Shown here piece after piece: positions 1 to 6,285 of a DNA stretch of 13,289 nucleotides. Where the stretch lies: positions 1-13,289 of the forward strand of contig JBEPVZ010000028.1 of NCBI GenBank assembly GCA_041690695.1, written 5' to 3'. Under the pieces are notes generated by a model. The model was not told where the DNA came from and did no database searches. It worked only from the letters and a program-made list of their open reading frames with translations. The DNA is from JBEPVZ01 sp041690695. Its GTDB lineage: Bacteria; Patescibacteriota; Microgenomatia; Daviesbacterales; UBA10151. Position 1 is the first letter of the stretch. Each line of letters begins with the position of its first letter. The translations under genes and the position numbers were made by a program.

Positions 1-42
1 AGGAGGCCGTCTCGTGGGCTCGGAGTTGTGTATAATAGACAG
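1..42 (+). other. Illumina Nextera adapter contamination at contig end
   Basis: Bases 9-42 match the Nextera read-2 adapter (15-nt GTCTCGTGGGCTCGG followed by the 19-nt Tn5 mosaic end) at 32 of 34 positions; the differences are T for A at 26 and T for G at 36. Bases 1-8 (AGGAGGCC) match the i7 index that I recall as N705 (AGGAGTCC) at 7 of 8. The order index, adapter, mosaic end, insert is that of a library molecule, so the segment is untrimmed synthetic sequence and genomic DNA begins at about 43. Confidence 0.96.
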
Positions 43-44
43 GG

Positions 45-143
45 GTGAATGGGGAAGAGGTCAAAAATTATGAATGTATCCAGGGGATTGAACAAGAAGT
101 CTTGAAAACTATTCAAATATTCTCAACCGATAAACAAAAATAA
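45..143 (+). CDS. Possible 3' end of a truncated upstream gene, unrecognised
   Basis: After the adapter, one frame stays open for about 32 codons and stops at TAA 141-143. The peptide is mixed and charged (it includes NGEEVKNYE and QEVLKTIQIF) and reads more like a real C-terminus than noise. The only upstream in-frame stop (33-35) lies inside the adapter, so the original gene may have continued left of the contig. A GTG at 45 could also be a start of a very short ORF. I do not recognise the family. Low confidence because so little sequence remains. Confidence 0.3.
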   Translation: MNGEEVKNYECIQGIEQEVLKTIQIFSTDKQK

Positions 144-175
144 TTTTAAAATCACTCCTCTACTCTCTCGTTCCA

Positions 176-189
176 GTGTATCCATACAC
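176..189. promoter_or_regulatory. 14-bp perfect dyad upstream of the recA promoter
   Basis: GTGTAT-CC-ATACAC is a perfect inverted repeat with 6-bp arms and a 2-bp centre. It ends 23 bp before the recA -35 box. A dyad of this size suits a dimeric regulator, possibly a LexA-type repressor of recA, but it matches no SOS-box consensus I know and does not overlap the promoter core. An 8-base copy of part of it (TGTATCCA) also occurs at 75-82. Confidence 0.3.
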
Positions 190-212
190 CTCTAAGTACA
201 AAAATTAACTGC

Positions 213-240
213 TTGACGAATCGAAAATGACAGTTATAAT
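213..240 (+). promoter_or_regulatory. recA promoter
   Basis: A -35 box TTGACG (213-218) and a perfect -10 box TATAAT (235-240) are separated by 16 bp. With the +1 placed seven bases after the end of the -10, transcription would begin at about 247, leaving a leader of about 6 nt before the ATG at 253. No Shine-Dalgarno precedes the ATG, so the transcript is probably leaderless or nearly so. Confidence 0.75.
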
Positions 241-252
241 AAGTTTATTCGA

Positions 253-1365
253 ATGAAGAAATCCGCTGACTTAACCCCAAATTCTGACTCTCCTACAGAT
301 CCCAAAAAGATAGCTATCTTGGCAGCGATGCAACAGATCCAAAAGCAATATGGCACTGGTTCTATCATGAAGCTCGGCGAAAGAGCTGAGCGGATGTTGA
401 CTGAAATTATTCCCACTGGCTCTATCGCACTGGATTTAGCCCTAGGAGTTGGGGGTTTACCAAAAGGTCGGGTTATTGAAATTTATGGACCAGAGGCTTC
501 GGGAAAAACTACTCTGACGTTACACGTTATTGCTGAAGCTCAAAAAAAAGGTGGCACTGCGGCGTTTATTGATGCTGAGCATGCCCTTGATCCTCAAAGA
601 GCTCAAAATATCGGTGTTAATTTAGATGAGTTGCTAATCTCTCAACCTGATACTGGTGAGCAAGCTTTAGAGATTGCTGAGACGTTAATCCGCTCCGGTG
701 GAATTGATGTTATCGTTATTGATTCGGTGGCAGCACTCGTTCCAAAAGCCGAAATTGAAGGTGAGATGGGTGATGCGGTTATGGGTATGCAAGCGCGGTT
801 AATGTCACAAGCGTTAAGAAAACTGACTGGCGCAATCTCCTCAACCAATACGGTTGTGATCTTTACTAATCAGCTCCGTCAAAAGATTGGAGTGATGTTT
901 GGGAATCCTGAGACGACGACTGGTGGAATGGCGCTTAAGTTCTATGCTTCTGTCCGTTTAGATATTAGAAAAATTGAAAATATTAAATCAGGTGATAAAG
1001 TTATCGGTTCTCGTCACCGGGTTAAGGTTGTTAAAAATAAGGTCGCTCCCCCATTCCGAATGGCCGAGTTTGATATGGATGAAAATGGAGTTTCACATGA
1101 AGGTGAGTTACTCGATGTTGGTATCGAACTGGAAGTTATTACCAAATCAGGAGCATTTTTACGTTGGCATGAAACTATGCTAGGTCAGGGCCGCCAGGCC
1201 GCCAGTACTTATCTAAAGGAAAATCCTAAAGAATCACAAGCTTTAGAGAAAGAGATTCGTGATGCTTGGGAAAAGAGCCGGACGGGGACAGGCAAACAAG
1301 AGATGGTGGTTGGGGCCGAGGAAGAAGACGGTGAAGGTTCATCTGAAGAAGTTACCGCCCAATAA
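253..1365 (+). CDS. recA: Recombinase RecA
   Basis: RecA forms ATP-dependent filaments on single-stranded DNA, catalyses homologous pairing and strand exchange, and stimulates LexA-type self-cleavage. The 370-residue protein carries the Walker A loop GPEASGKTT (residues 79-87), the catalytic glutamate in FIDAEHALD (E109), Walker B VIVIDS (153-158) and the L2 DNA-binding loop FGNPETTTGG (216-225), followed by the conserved GMALKFYASVRLDIRK stretch. The C-terminus ends in the usual acidic tail, somewhat longer than in E. coli RecA (about 353 residues). The ATG at 253 is favoured because a strong promoter ends 12 bp upstream. recX follows after 19 bp, so the two genes are almost certainly co-transcribed. 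The core is complete. Confidence 0.99.
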   Translation: MKKSADLTPNSDSPTDPKKIAILAAMQQIQKQYGTGSIMKLGERAERMLTEIIPTGSIALDLALGVGGLPKGRVIEIYGPEASGKTTLTLHVIAEAQKKGGTAAFIDAEHALDPQRAQNIGVNLDELLISQPDTGEQALEIAETLIRSGGIDVIVIDSVAALVPKAEIEGEMGDAVMGMQARLMSQALRKLTGAISSTNTVVIFTNQLRQKIGVMFGNPETTTGGMALKFYASVRLDIRKIENIKSGDKVIGSRHRVKVVKNKVAPPFRMAEFDMDENGVSHEGELLDVGIELEVITKSGAFLRWHETMLGQGRQAASTYLKENPKESQALEKEIRDAWEKSRTGTGKQEMVVGAEEEDGEGSSEEVTAQ

Positions 1366-1384
1366 GATCTCCTAATTACTAAAC

Positions 1385-2050
1385 ATGCCCACGATTACGT
1401 CTGTCGAACTTCAGAAAACTTCTCGTTCAAACCTACCTAGATATAATATTTTTCTTGATGGAAAGTTTGCCTTTGGGGTAGACGAGGACTTAGTTGTTAA
1501 TCGCCGACTAGTTCAAGGTAAAACTTTAACCGAGTCAGAGATTGATCAAATTCTAGAGGAATCAGAAGTCGGTAAGATGATGGGTCTAATGTATTCGCTA
1601 TTTAGTGTTCGTCAGCGAACTGAGCAAGAAGTTCGGAAGTATTTTAAGCTCCGCAATTTTAAGTCCAAAATCCTAGATAAAAACTCAGTTACTGATCAAT
1701 CAGTTGATTTATTAATCTCTCAACTTAAACAAAAAGGTTTGTTAAACGATTTAGAATTTGCTAAATCTTGGGTCGAAGCCCGGCGTCGATCTAAACAAAA
1801 AGGTGCGATTGCTTTAAAATCTGAACTAATCCAAAAGGGGATTGATCGAGAGATTATTGAGCAAGTTTTGAGTGTTGAAGTTGATGAAGAAGCCTTAGCG
1901 CTTGAATCAATTCAAAAAAAATTAGACAGTTTTTCAAAATATGATAAGTTAACTTTTAAGAAAAAAGTTTTTGATTATTTAATGAGGCGAGGATTTGATT
2001 ATTCAACTATTCAAAAAGTTTGGGCAACAATCGATAAATCAGATTACTAA
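1385..2050 (+). CDS. recX: Regulatory protein RecX
   Basis: RecX binds inside the RecA filament groove and limits filament growth and recombinase activity. The 221-residue protein has an N-terminal beta-strand segment (about 1-50) and then helical RecX repeats. The family hallmark lies around residues 117-152: GLLNDLEFAKSWVEARRRS, a short linker, then KSELIQKGI. The closing repeat is YLMRRGFDYSTIQKV (198-212). It starts 19 bp after recA with no promoter between them and no purine-rich ribosome site. Its place directly after recA is the classic arrangement and supports the name. Confidence 0.93.
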   Translation: MPTITSVELQKTSRSNLPRYNIFLDGKFAFGVDEDLVVNRRLVQGKTLTESEIDQILEESEVGKMMGLMYSLFSVRQRTEQEVRKYFKLRNFKSKILDKNSVTDQSVDLLISQLKQKGLLNDLEFAKSWVEARRRSKQKGAIALKSELIQKGIDREIIEQVLSVEVDEEALALESIQKKLDSFSKYDKLTFKKKVFDYLMRRGFDYSTIQKVWATIDKSDY

Positions 2051-2062
2051 ACTCGACTTTAC

Positions 2063-2090
2063 TAGACATTTATAAACCACCCGGTATAAT
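2063..2090 (+). promoter_or_regulatory. Promoter of the wHTH-Nudix gene
   Basis: TAGACA (2063-2068, one mismatch to TTGACA) and TATAAT (2085-2090) with a 16-bp spacer. The predicted start of transcription is about 2097, five bases before the ATG at 2102; no Shine-Dalgarno fits in the leader. Confidence 0.72.
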
Positions 2091-2101
2091 CAATCCTTAG
2101 T

Positions 2102-2797
2102 ATGGATTTAAAGCTTCATCCAATTCAATCAAAAATATTAGTAAATTTGTTATTCCAACCCGAATCCAGATTTACTGATTTAAATACTGAAGGGGTAACT
2201 TCTGACCATTTTAATTTTCATATTCAAAGGTTAATCGATGCCGAACTAATTATTAAAAATGATAACGATTTATATGAGTTAACTGCTAAGGGTAAAGAGT
2301 TCGCAAATCGGTTCGATGACGTTGCTGGAGAGGTTGAGAAACAACCTAAAGTTAGTATCGTTATTTTAGGTCGTAAAGGAGAGGGTAAAGATAGATATTA
2401 CCTCATTCAAAAAAGACTAAAGCATCCTTTCTATGGCTATATGGGATTAATAACCGGAAAAATACGCTTTGGTGAAACTATTTCTGAATCAGCTGCGAGA
2501 GAGTTAAGAGAAGAGGCTGGTCTTTCTGCGACATTAAATCTAAAAGGGATTGAACATAAGATGGATTATTCTGACAGTGGCCAAATTTTAGATGATAAGA
2601 TCTTCTTTATTTTTGAAGCTACAAATATCAAAGGAACCTTAATTGAAGAATTTAAAGGTGGTGAAAATATTTGGATTAAAGAATCAGAGATACCAGCTCT
2701 TGAAAATCTATTTGAAGATGTTCTAGAAATCCTAGAGACCGTTAAGTCTAATAAATTTAATTTTATAGAAAATAAATTCCAGGTTAAAAAGTTTTAA
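2102..2797 (+). CDS. Winged-helix / Nudix hydrolase fusion protein
   Basis: Nudix enzymes hydrolyse nucleoside diphosphates linked to another group, such as dNTPs, ADP-ribose or Ap4A. Residues 1-75 look like a winged helix-turn-helix, with a marR-like ending (LYELTAKGKEFANRF). Residues 83-215 form a Nudix domain with a perfect 23-residue Nudix box (G119, E125, R133-E134-L135, E137-E138, G140, L141), so the metal-binding site is intact. The order, DNA-binding domain first and Nudix second, is the reverse of NrtR-type regulators. The protein is 231 residues long and the C-terminus is lysine- and asparagine-rich. Substrate cannot be told from sequence; it may be a housecleaning enzyme, a ligand-sensing regulator, or both. 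It has its own promoter and lies between recX and rny. Confidence 0.85.
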   Translation: MDLKLHPIQSKILVNLLFQPESRFTDLNTEGVTSDHFNFHIQRLIDAELIIKNDNDLYELTAKGKEFANRFDDVAGEVEKQPKVSIVILGRKGEGKDRYYLIQKRLKHPFYGYMGLITGKIRFGETISESAARELREEAGLSATLNLKGIEHKMDYSDSGQILDDKIFFIFEATNIKGTLIEEFKGGENIWIKESEIPALENLFEDVLEILETVKSNKFNFIENKFQVKKF

Positions 2798-2801
2798 ATG
2801 G

Positions 2802-2830
2802 TTGCAGAAATCGTGTAAACAAGTTAAAAT
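2802..2830 (+). promoter_or_regulatory. Candidate upstream promoter for rny
   Basis: TTGCAG (2802-2807) and TAAAAT (2825-2830) have a 17-bp spacer. If used, the rny mRNA would carry an untranslated leader of about 116 nt containing the AT hairpin at 2842-2866 and the CCCAG/CTGGG hairpin at 2916-2930. A second, weaker candidate is TTTACA (2872-2877) with GATAAA (2894-2899). I cannot choose between them. Confidence 0.35.
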
Positions 2831-2841
2831 AGTCACCAAGG

Positions 2842-2866
2842 AAATTAAAAAGAATTATTTTAATTT
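2842..2866. repeat. AT-only inverted repeat before rny
   Basis: AAATTAAAA (2842-2850) and TTTTAATTT (2858-2866) are perfect 9-bp arms around a 7-nt loop. With no G-C pairs it would be a weak hairpin. It may help end Nudix-gene transcription or be a leader element of rny. Confidence 0.35.
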
Positions 2867-2915
2867 TGATGTTTACAAAATTTTAGATTACAAGATAAAT
2901 AAATTCTGTCTTTAG

Positions 2916-2930
2916 CCCAGTTAAGCTGGG
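2916..2930 (+). repeat. Short hairpin just upstream of rny
   Basis: CCCAG (2916-2920) and CTGGG (2926-2930) form a 5-bp, GC-rich stem with a 5-nt loop, 22 bp before the rny ATG. It stands out in an otherwise AT-rich leader. RNase Y is known to act on its own messages in some bacteria, so a leader structure is plausible, but no function is shown here. Confidence 0.3.
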
Positions 2931-2952
2931 ATTTCCTGAATAAATTATAAAT

Positions 2953-4326
2953 ATGCAAAGAAGTTTTGGATCAAGACCCTTATCTGAAGATGAAGTACAA
3001 ACTAGTGAACCCGTTACTCAATCACCAGTTTCTTTAACCAGCAAAGTAGCCGAACTGGCTAAGCGCGAGGGTATTTTAGAAGAACGTGAGCGGATTATTG
3101 CTGAGCGTTTAAAAGCCGCCGATACTCATTTTACAGCTGTTGAAAAAAATCGCAAAGATTTAATTGAAAAACTTGAAAAAGTTTCGAAGATGTCTCCAGA
3201 TGAGGCTCAAAAAGTTTTACTTGAGCAGGTGGATAAAGATTTAGCCGTTGAGATTTCAAAGCGAATTAAACAAGCCGAAGATACTATCAAACTCCAAGCT
3301 GACGAAAAGGCTAAAGAGATCTTAGCTGAAGCGATGTTGCACGGTGTTACTGATTATATTTCTGAATTCACAACTTCCCAAGTTAAATTGCCAGACGAAG
3401 AGATGAAAGGTCGAATTATCGGAAAAGAAGGCCGTAATATTCGAACTCTTGAGCAAGCCACCGGTGTTGATATCGAAATGGATGATGAAAATCCAAATAC
3501 GCTAACTCTGTCTTCGTTTGATCCAATTCGTCGAGAAGTTGCGAAAGTTTCGCTTGAGAGATTAATGCATGATGGCCGAATTCAACCCCAACGAATCGAA
3601 GAAGTTGTTGCCAAAACCCAAGAAGACGTTGAAAAGTTAATCTGCCAGGCTGGCGAAAAACTTTGCCAAGATGCTGGTGTTTTTAACTTGCCAGCTGAGG
3701 TGATGTGTTTACTCGGTCGATTTAAATATCGATATTCATATGGCCAAAATATGATTCAGCATACTTTAGAAGAAGTTCAAATTGGTGTTGCTTTAGCTCA
3801 ATCAATTGGGGCCGATGTTAACGTTGTTCGACTTGGGTGTTTATTGCATGATGTGGGTAAAATTTTAACTGATTGGGAAGAAGGTACGCATGTTGAACGC
3901 GGTGTTCAGATGGCCAAAAAGTATAGCCTTCCGGAAAAAGTTATTAATGCCATTTCCGAGCATCATGAAGATACTCCCTTCACCGCTGTTGAATCCGTCT
4001 TAGTTTATATTGCTGACGTTATCTCAGGTGGTCGACCAGGAGCTCGCCATGAGAATGTTCAGGATTATATTAAACGACTTGAAGATATTGAAAAGATTGC
4101 AATGTCATTCCCTGAAGTTGAAAAAGCTTTTGCAGTTGCAGCTGGTCGAGAAGTTCGAGTTATTGTTACTCCAGACCGAATTTCTGATGATGAGTTACCA
4201 AAATTAGTTCGTGATATGGGAGAGCGAATTCAAAAAGAGGTTATGGTGCCTGGTGCTGTTAAGATTACGGCCATTCGTGAAACTCGTTTTACAGATTCCT
4301 TTTTAACCTCGGGACTGAGCTCTTAA
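2953..4326 (+). CDS. rny: Ribonuclease Y lacking the N-terminal membrane anchor
   Basis: RNase Y is the endoribonuclease that starts mRNA decay in many bacteria without RNase E. Residues 30-125 are a charged coiled coil. The KH domain (about 146-205) carries the GxxG loop in GRIIGKEGRNIR (153-164). The HD domain has H270, the metal-binding pair LLHD-VGK (H299, D300), H313, EHHED (337-341), ADVISGGRPGARHE (354-367), and a conserved end with IRETR (441-445). Normal family members are about 520 residues and begin with a transmembrane helix; this one is 457 residues and starts with a polar stretch. There is no room for an upstream start, since an in-frame TAA lies at 2941-2943. The enzyme is therefore probably cytosolic, or held to the membrane by a partner. 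It ends with a short extra tail after the IRETR motif. Confidence 0.96.
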   Translation: MQRSFGSRPLSEDEVQTSEPVTQSPVSLTSKVAELAKREGILEERERIIAERLKAADTHFTAVEKNRKDLIEKLEKVSKMSPDEAQKVLLEQVDKDLAVEISKRIKQAEDTIKLQADEKAKEILAEAMLHGVTDYISEFTTSQVKLPDEEMKGRIIGKEGRNIRTLEQATGVDIEMDDENPNTLTLSSFDPIRREVAKVSLERLMHDGRIQPQRIEEVVAKTQEDVEKLICQAGEKLCQDAGVFNLPAEVMCLLGRFKYRYSYGQNMIQHTLEEVQIGVALAQSIGADVNVVRLGCLLHDVGKILTDWEEGTHVERGVQMAKKYSLPEKVINAISEHHEDTPFTAVESVLVYIADVISGGRPGARHENVQDYIKRLEDIEKIAMSFPEVEKAFAVAAGREVRVIVTPDRISDDELPKLVRDMGERIQKEVMVPGAVKITAIRETRFTDSFLTSGLSS

Positions 4327-4331
4327 CTCTC

Positions 4332-4360
4332 TTTACAAGTTAGGCCGTTTAGGCTATAGT
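4332..4360 (+). promoter_or_regulatory. HU gene promoter
   Basis: TTTACA (4332-4337) and TATAGT (4355-4360) with a 17-bp spacer. The predicted +1 is about 4367, 5 nt before the ATG at 4372. The stretch TTAGGCC-3 nt-TAGGCTATAGTAG (4340-4362) closely resembles that in front of rnpB, which suggests a shared promoter element. Confidence 0.72.
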
Positions 4361-4371
4361 AGCAGTTGAAA

Positions 4372-4644
4372 ATGACTAAGAATCAACTGATCGAAAAAGT
4401 TGCTAAGAAATCATCTTTAACAAAGCGGGCTGCGGCCGATGCCGTTAATGCTGTCTTTGGAATTATCTCAGAAAATTTAACTCGAGGAGAGAAAACAATC
4501 ATTACTGGCTTTGGAACCTTCTTAGTTCGTAATCGAGCGGCTCGTCGTGGTCGAAATCCTCAAACTGGTGATGCCATTCAGATTCCAGGTAAAAAACTCC
4601 CTAGTTTTGCAGCTGGTAAAACTATAAAACGTAAGGTTAAATAA
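4372..4644 (+). CDS. hup: HU-family DNA-binding protein
   Basis: HU is a small dimeric nucleoid protein that bends DNA and stabilises kinks, nicks and replication or recombination intermediates. The 90-residue product has the N-terminal helical part (1-40), the conserved GFGTF turn (46-50), and the DNA-binding beta-arm (about 53-75), including RNPQTG with the intercalating proline (P63). It ends in a basic tail (KTIKRKVK). A TTG six bases upstream (4366) would add two residues. I chose the ATG at 4372 because it lies at the usual distance from the -10 box. It is monocistronic by appearance; HU or IHF identity beyond 'HU family' cannot be fixed from one copy. Confidence 0.96.
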   Translation: MTKNQLIEKVAKKSSLTKRAAADAVNAVFGIISENLTRGEKTIITGFGTFLVRNRAARRGRNPQTGDAIQIPGKKLPSFAAGKTIKRKVK

Positions 4645-4737
4645 TTTTCTCCATTTTTAGTCTCAATTTAAAATTTTCATTAATTTGACAGGAACTCTCT
4701 TTTGAAAACTGTAAATTAAGACGTTGAAAGTTGATTA

Positions 4738-4752
4738 GAAATTGCTAATTTC
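4738..4752. promoter_or_regulatory. Dyad in front of the TrpR/YerC-type regulator gene
   Basis: GAAATT-GCT-AATTTC is a perfect inverted repeat with 6-bp arms and a 3-bp centre, ending 24 bp before the start codon and overlapping the likely -35 hexamer TTGCTA (4742-4747). The position suits a repressor site, and the adjacent gene encodes a helix-turn-helix protein, so autoregulation is a reasonable guess. Confidence 0.35.
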
Positions 4753-4770
4753 GTCCGAGGGCGTTACTAT
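4742..4770 (+). promoter_or_regulatory. Possible promoter of the TrpR/YerC-type gene
   Basis: TTGCTA (4742-4747) and TACTAT (4765-4770), 17-bp spacer, each matching consensus at four of six positions. The predicted +1 falls on the A of the ATG at 4777, which would make the message fully leaderless. The boxes are weak. Confidence 0.4.
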
Positions 4771-4776
4771 GGAATT

Positions 4777-5067
4777 ATGTCCAAGCCTCAAGAAGACCGG
4801 ATGGTTGATCTACCGGATAAGCTGATTATTGAATTATTAACTGATTCTGAGATTAGAATGGTTAAACAACGGTTATTAATTATTTATCTACTTGAAGAAG
4901 GCTTATCGATTCGGGCGATTGCAGATCAAGCAAAGGTTGGAACGGACACTGTTGTTCGGGTTATTCGTCGGCTTGAAGACAATCCCAGTATTCGAAAATT
5001 TTTGAAAGATCATCAATCCGCTTCATCATCCAAATGGATTTTTGGCCAAGTTAAAGTCGAAGAATAA
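4777..5067 (+). CDS. TrpR/YerC-type transcriptional regulator
   Basis: A 96-residue, mostly helical protein. Residues 22-40 (LTDSEIRMVKQRLLIIYLL) and the helix-turn-helix at about 43-66 (LSIRAIADQAKVGTDTVVRV) follow the TrpR/YerC/YecD pattern, in which a helix pair precedes the HTH. It probably binds DNA as a dimer. YerC-type members often have unknown ligands, so tryptophan repression should not be assumed, and no trp genes are nearby. A dyad overlapping its likely promoter could be its own operator. The last 42 bp overlap the end of the convergent PMT gene. Confidence 0.8.
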   Translation: MSKPQEDRMVDLPDKLIIELLTDSEIRMVKQRLLIIYLLEEGLSIRAIADQAKVGTDTVVRVIRRLEDNPSIRKFLKDHQSASSSKWIFGQVKVEE

Positions 5068-6285
5068 TAAATCCAAGTTCCGTGGTAGGGCAATACCAAT
5101 TAACCAAGGGTAAATAGCAATAAATCCGCCTAAAAATAAGGCCAAAATAAAGATTAAAGTATTTCTATTTTTTAGAGTTATTAATGGCGATAAACTGTAC
5201 GCTAGAATCATTGATAAAAAAGGTACGCTCGGGCTGTAGTGGTATAAAAACATAATCCGAGGAGAAAAGGCCCAAGGTAACCAAAAGATAAAGAAACAGA
5301 GCAATGGAATGAGTAAAGCTTTAGTGTGTTTGGTTAGAAATTGATAAAGACCAATTAAAACCGCCATAATTCCGGCCGAAAAAACTACCGGGTTACCGCT
5401 GGCAAAAATATTAGCCATCTTTGTGCCCTGGTAATCAACAAAGTACCAAACAGGATAAAGGCTAAGTGGCCAACTCCACCACGGAGAAGAGTAATCATGG
5501 TGAGCTTTTAAATTGGTGTGATACCACCACATCTGCTCTTGAAGTTGAACAAATTGTGAAAAAGTATGACCAAGCCAGAAAAAAGGCAGATAAGAGATTA
5601 GGTAAACAACTAAAGGCATTGATAAAAAGTAACAAATGTTTTTGATATCGTTTAGTCGGATAATCGGTCCTTTATCTGGGTTTCTCCAATTGAGATCTTT
5701 TATGAGCAAGAATAGATAGATCGCTATCATATAAATTGCCGACCATTTACTTGCTAGCGCCAGTCCGTAGACAATCGCCGCCAACGCATATTTATGCTTA
5801 AGAAATAAATATAGACTAAGTAAAGTAAAGGCGACTACATAAATATCGTTCATGCCCGTTCGTGATTGGACAAAATTTAAACCATCAATTGAAAAGATAA
5901 AGGCGGCAATAAGGGCAATCGCCTCACGCTTAAAAAGAATTTTAGTTATTAAATATACCCAAAAAATAGCTAAAACCCCCATTAGTACGCCGGGTATCCG
6001 CCACGCCCAAGCGTCCGTAGAATGCAGTATCCACATTGACCCCGCCATAATTTCTTTAGCTACTGGTGGATGTGTCCATTCATAGGCTACACCGGGTGGA
6101 GGAGTTGTCCACCATTCCCAGGCTTCTTTGGAGCCTTTTAAATACTCTTTTGCCGTAAAAGCGTGGTAAACCTCATCAAAAACATATTTATTTGGATACC
6201 ATATCTGATTGACTCGAGTTAAAAAGGCGAATAATAAAATTAAGGCTAGAATTAGCTTTGGGCGGCTAAGTAGTTTTTCGAGCAT
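5026..6285 (-). CDS. Protein O-mannosyltransferase-like glycosyltransferase (PMT, GT39)
   Basis: PMT enzymes move mannose from a polyprenyl-phosphate carrier to serine or threonine of proteins crossing the membrane. The 419-residue multi-pass protein shows the family signatures in order: FDEVYHA in the first outside loop (36-42; D37 and E38 are the probable catalytic acids), HPPVAK (72-77), QSRTGMND (140-147), ASKWSA (178-183), a WYH/HHDYSSPWWSWPL loop (254-274) like that of actinobacterial Pmt, and the C-terminal SPRIMFLYHYSPSVPF (341-356). The gene overlaps the upstream GT-C gene by 20 bp, so the two are translationally linked; a TATAAA (6299-6294, minus) 8 bp before the ATG may give an internal leaderless start. 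The 3' end overlaps the TrpR/YerC-type gene by 42 bp. The sugar and target proteins are inferred from the family only. Confidence 0.92.
   Translation of the reverse strand: MLEKLLSRPKLILALILLFAFLTRVNQIWYPNKYVFDEVYHAFTAKEYLKGSKEAWEWWTTPPPGVAYEWTHPPVAKEIMAGSMWILHSTDAWAWRIPGVLMGVLAIFWVYLITKILFKREAIALIAAFIFSIDGLNFVQSRTGMNDIYVVAFTLLSLYLFLKHKYALAAIVYGLALASKWSAIYMIAIYLFLLIKDLNWRNPDKGPIIRLNDIKNICYFLSMPLVVYLISYLPFFWLGHTFSQFVQLQEQMWWYHTNLKAHHDYSSPWWSWPLSLYPVWYFVDYQGTKMANIFASGNPVVFSAGIMAVLIGLYQFLTKHTKALLIPLLCFFIFWLPWAFSPRIMFLYHYSPSVPFLSMILAYSLSPLITLKNRNTLIFILALFLGGFIAIYPWLIGIALPRNLDLLFFDFNLAKNPFG

Noticed and set aside
31..36. TATAAT that looks like a -10 box near a GTG at 45
   Set aside because: It lies inside the Nextera mosaic-end sequence and exists only because of a mismatch at 36.
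247..254. ATTCGAAT palindrome at the recA start as an SOS box
   Set aside because: Only 8 bp, without the arm spacing of any LexA box I know; likely chance in AT-rich sequence.
4366..4371. TTG start of HU two codons upstream
   Set aside because: The ATG at 4372 fits the leaderless spacing seen at other genes and the usual HU N-terminus.
4685..4690. Perfect TTGACA as -35 of the TrpR/YerC-like gene
   Set aside because: No acceptable -10 hexamer occurs 16-18 bp downstream, and it is almost 90 bp from the start codon.
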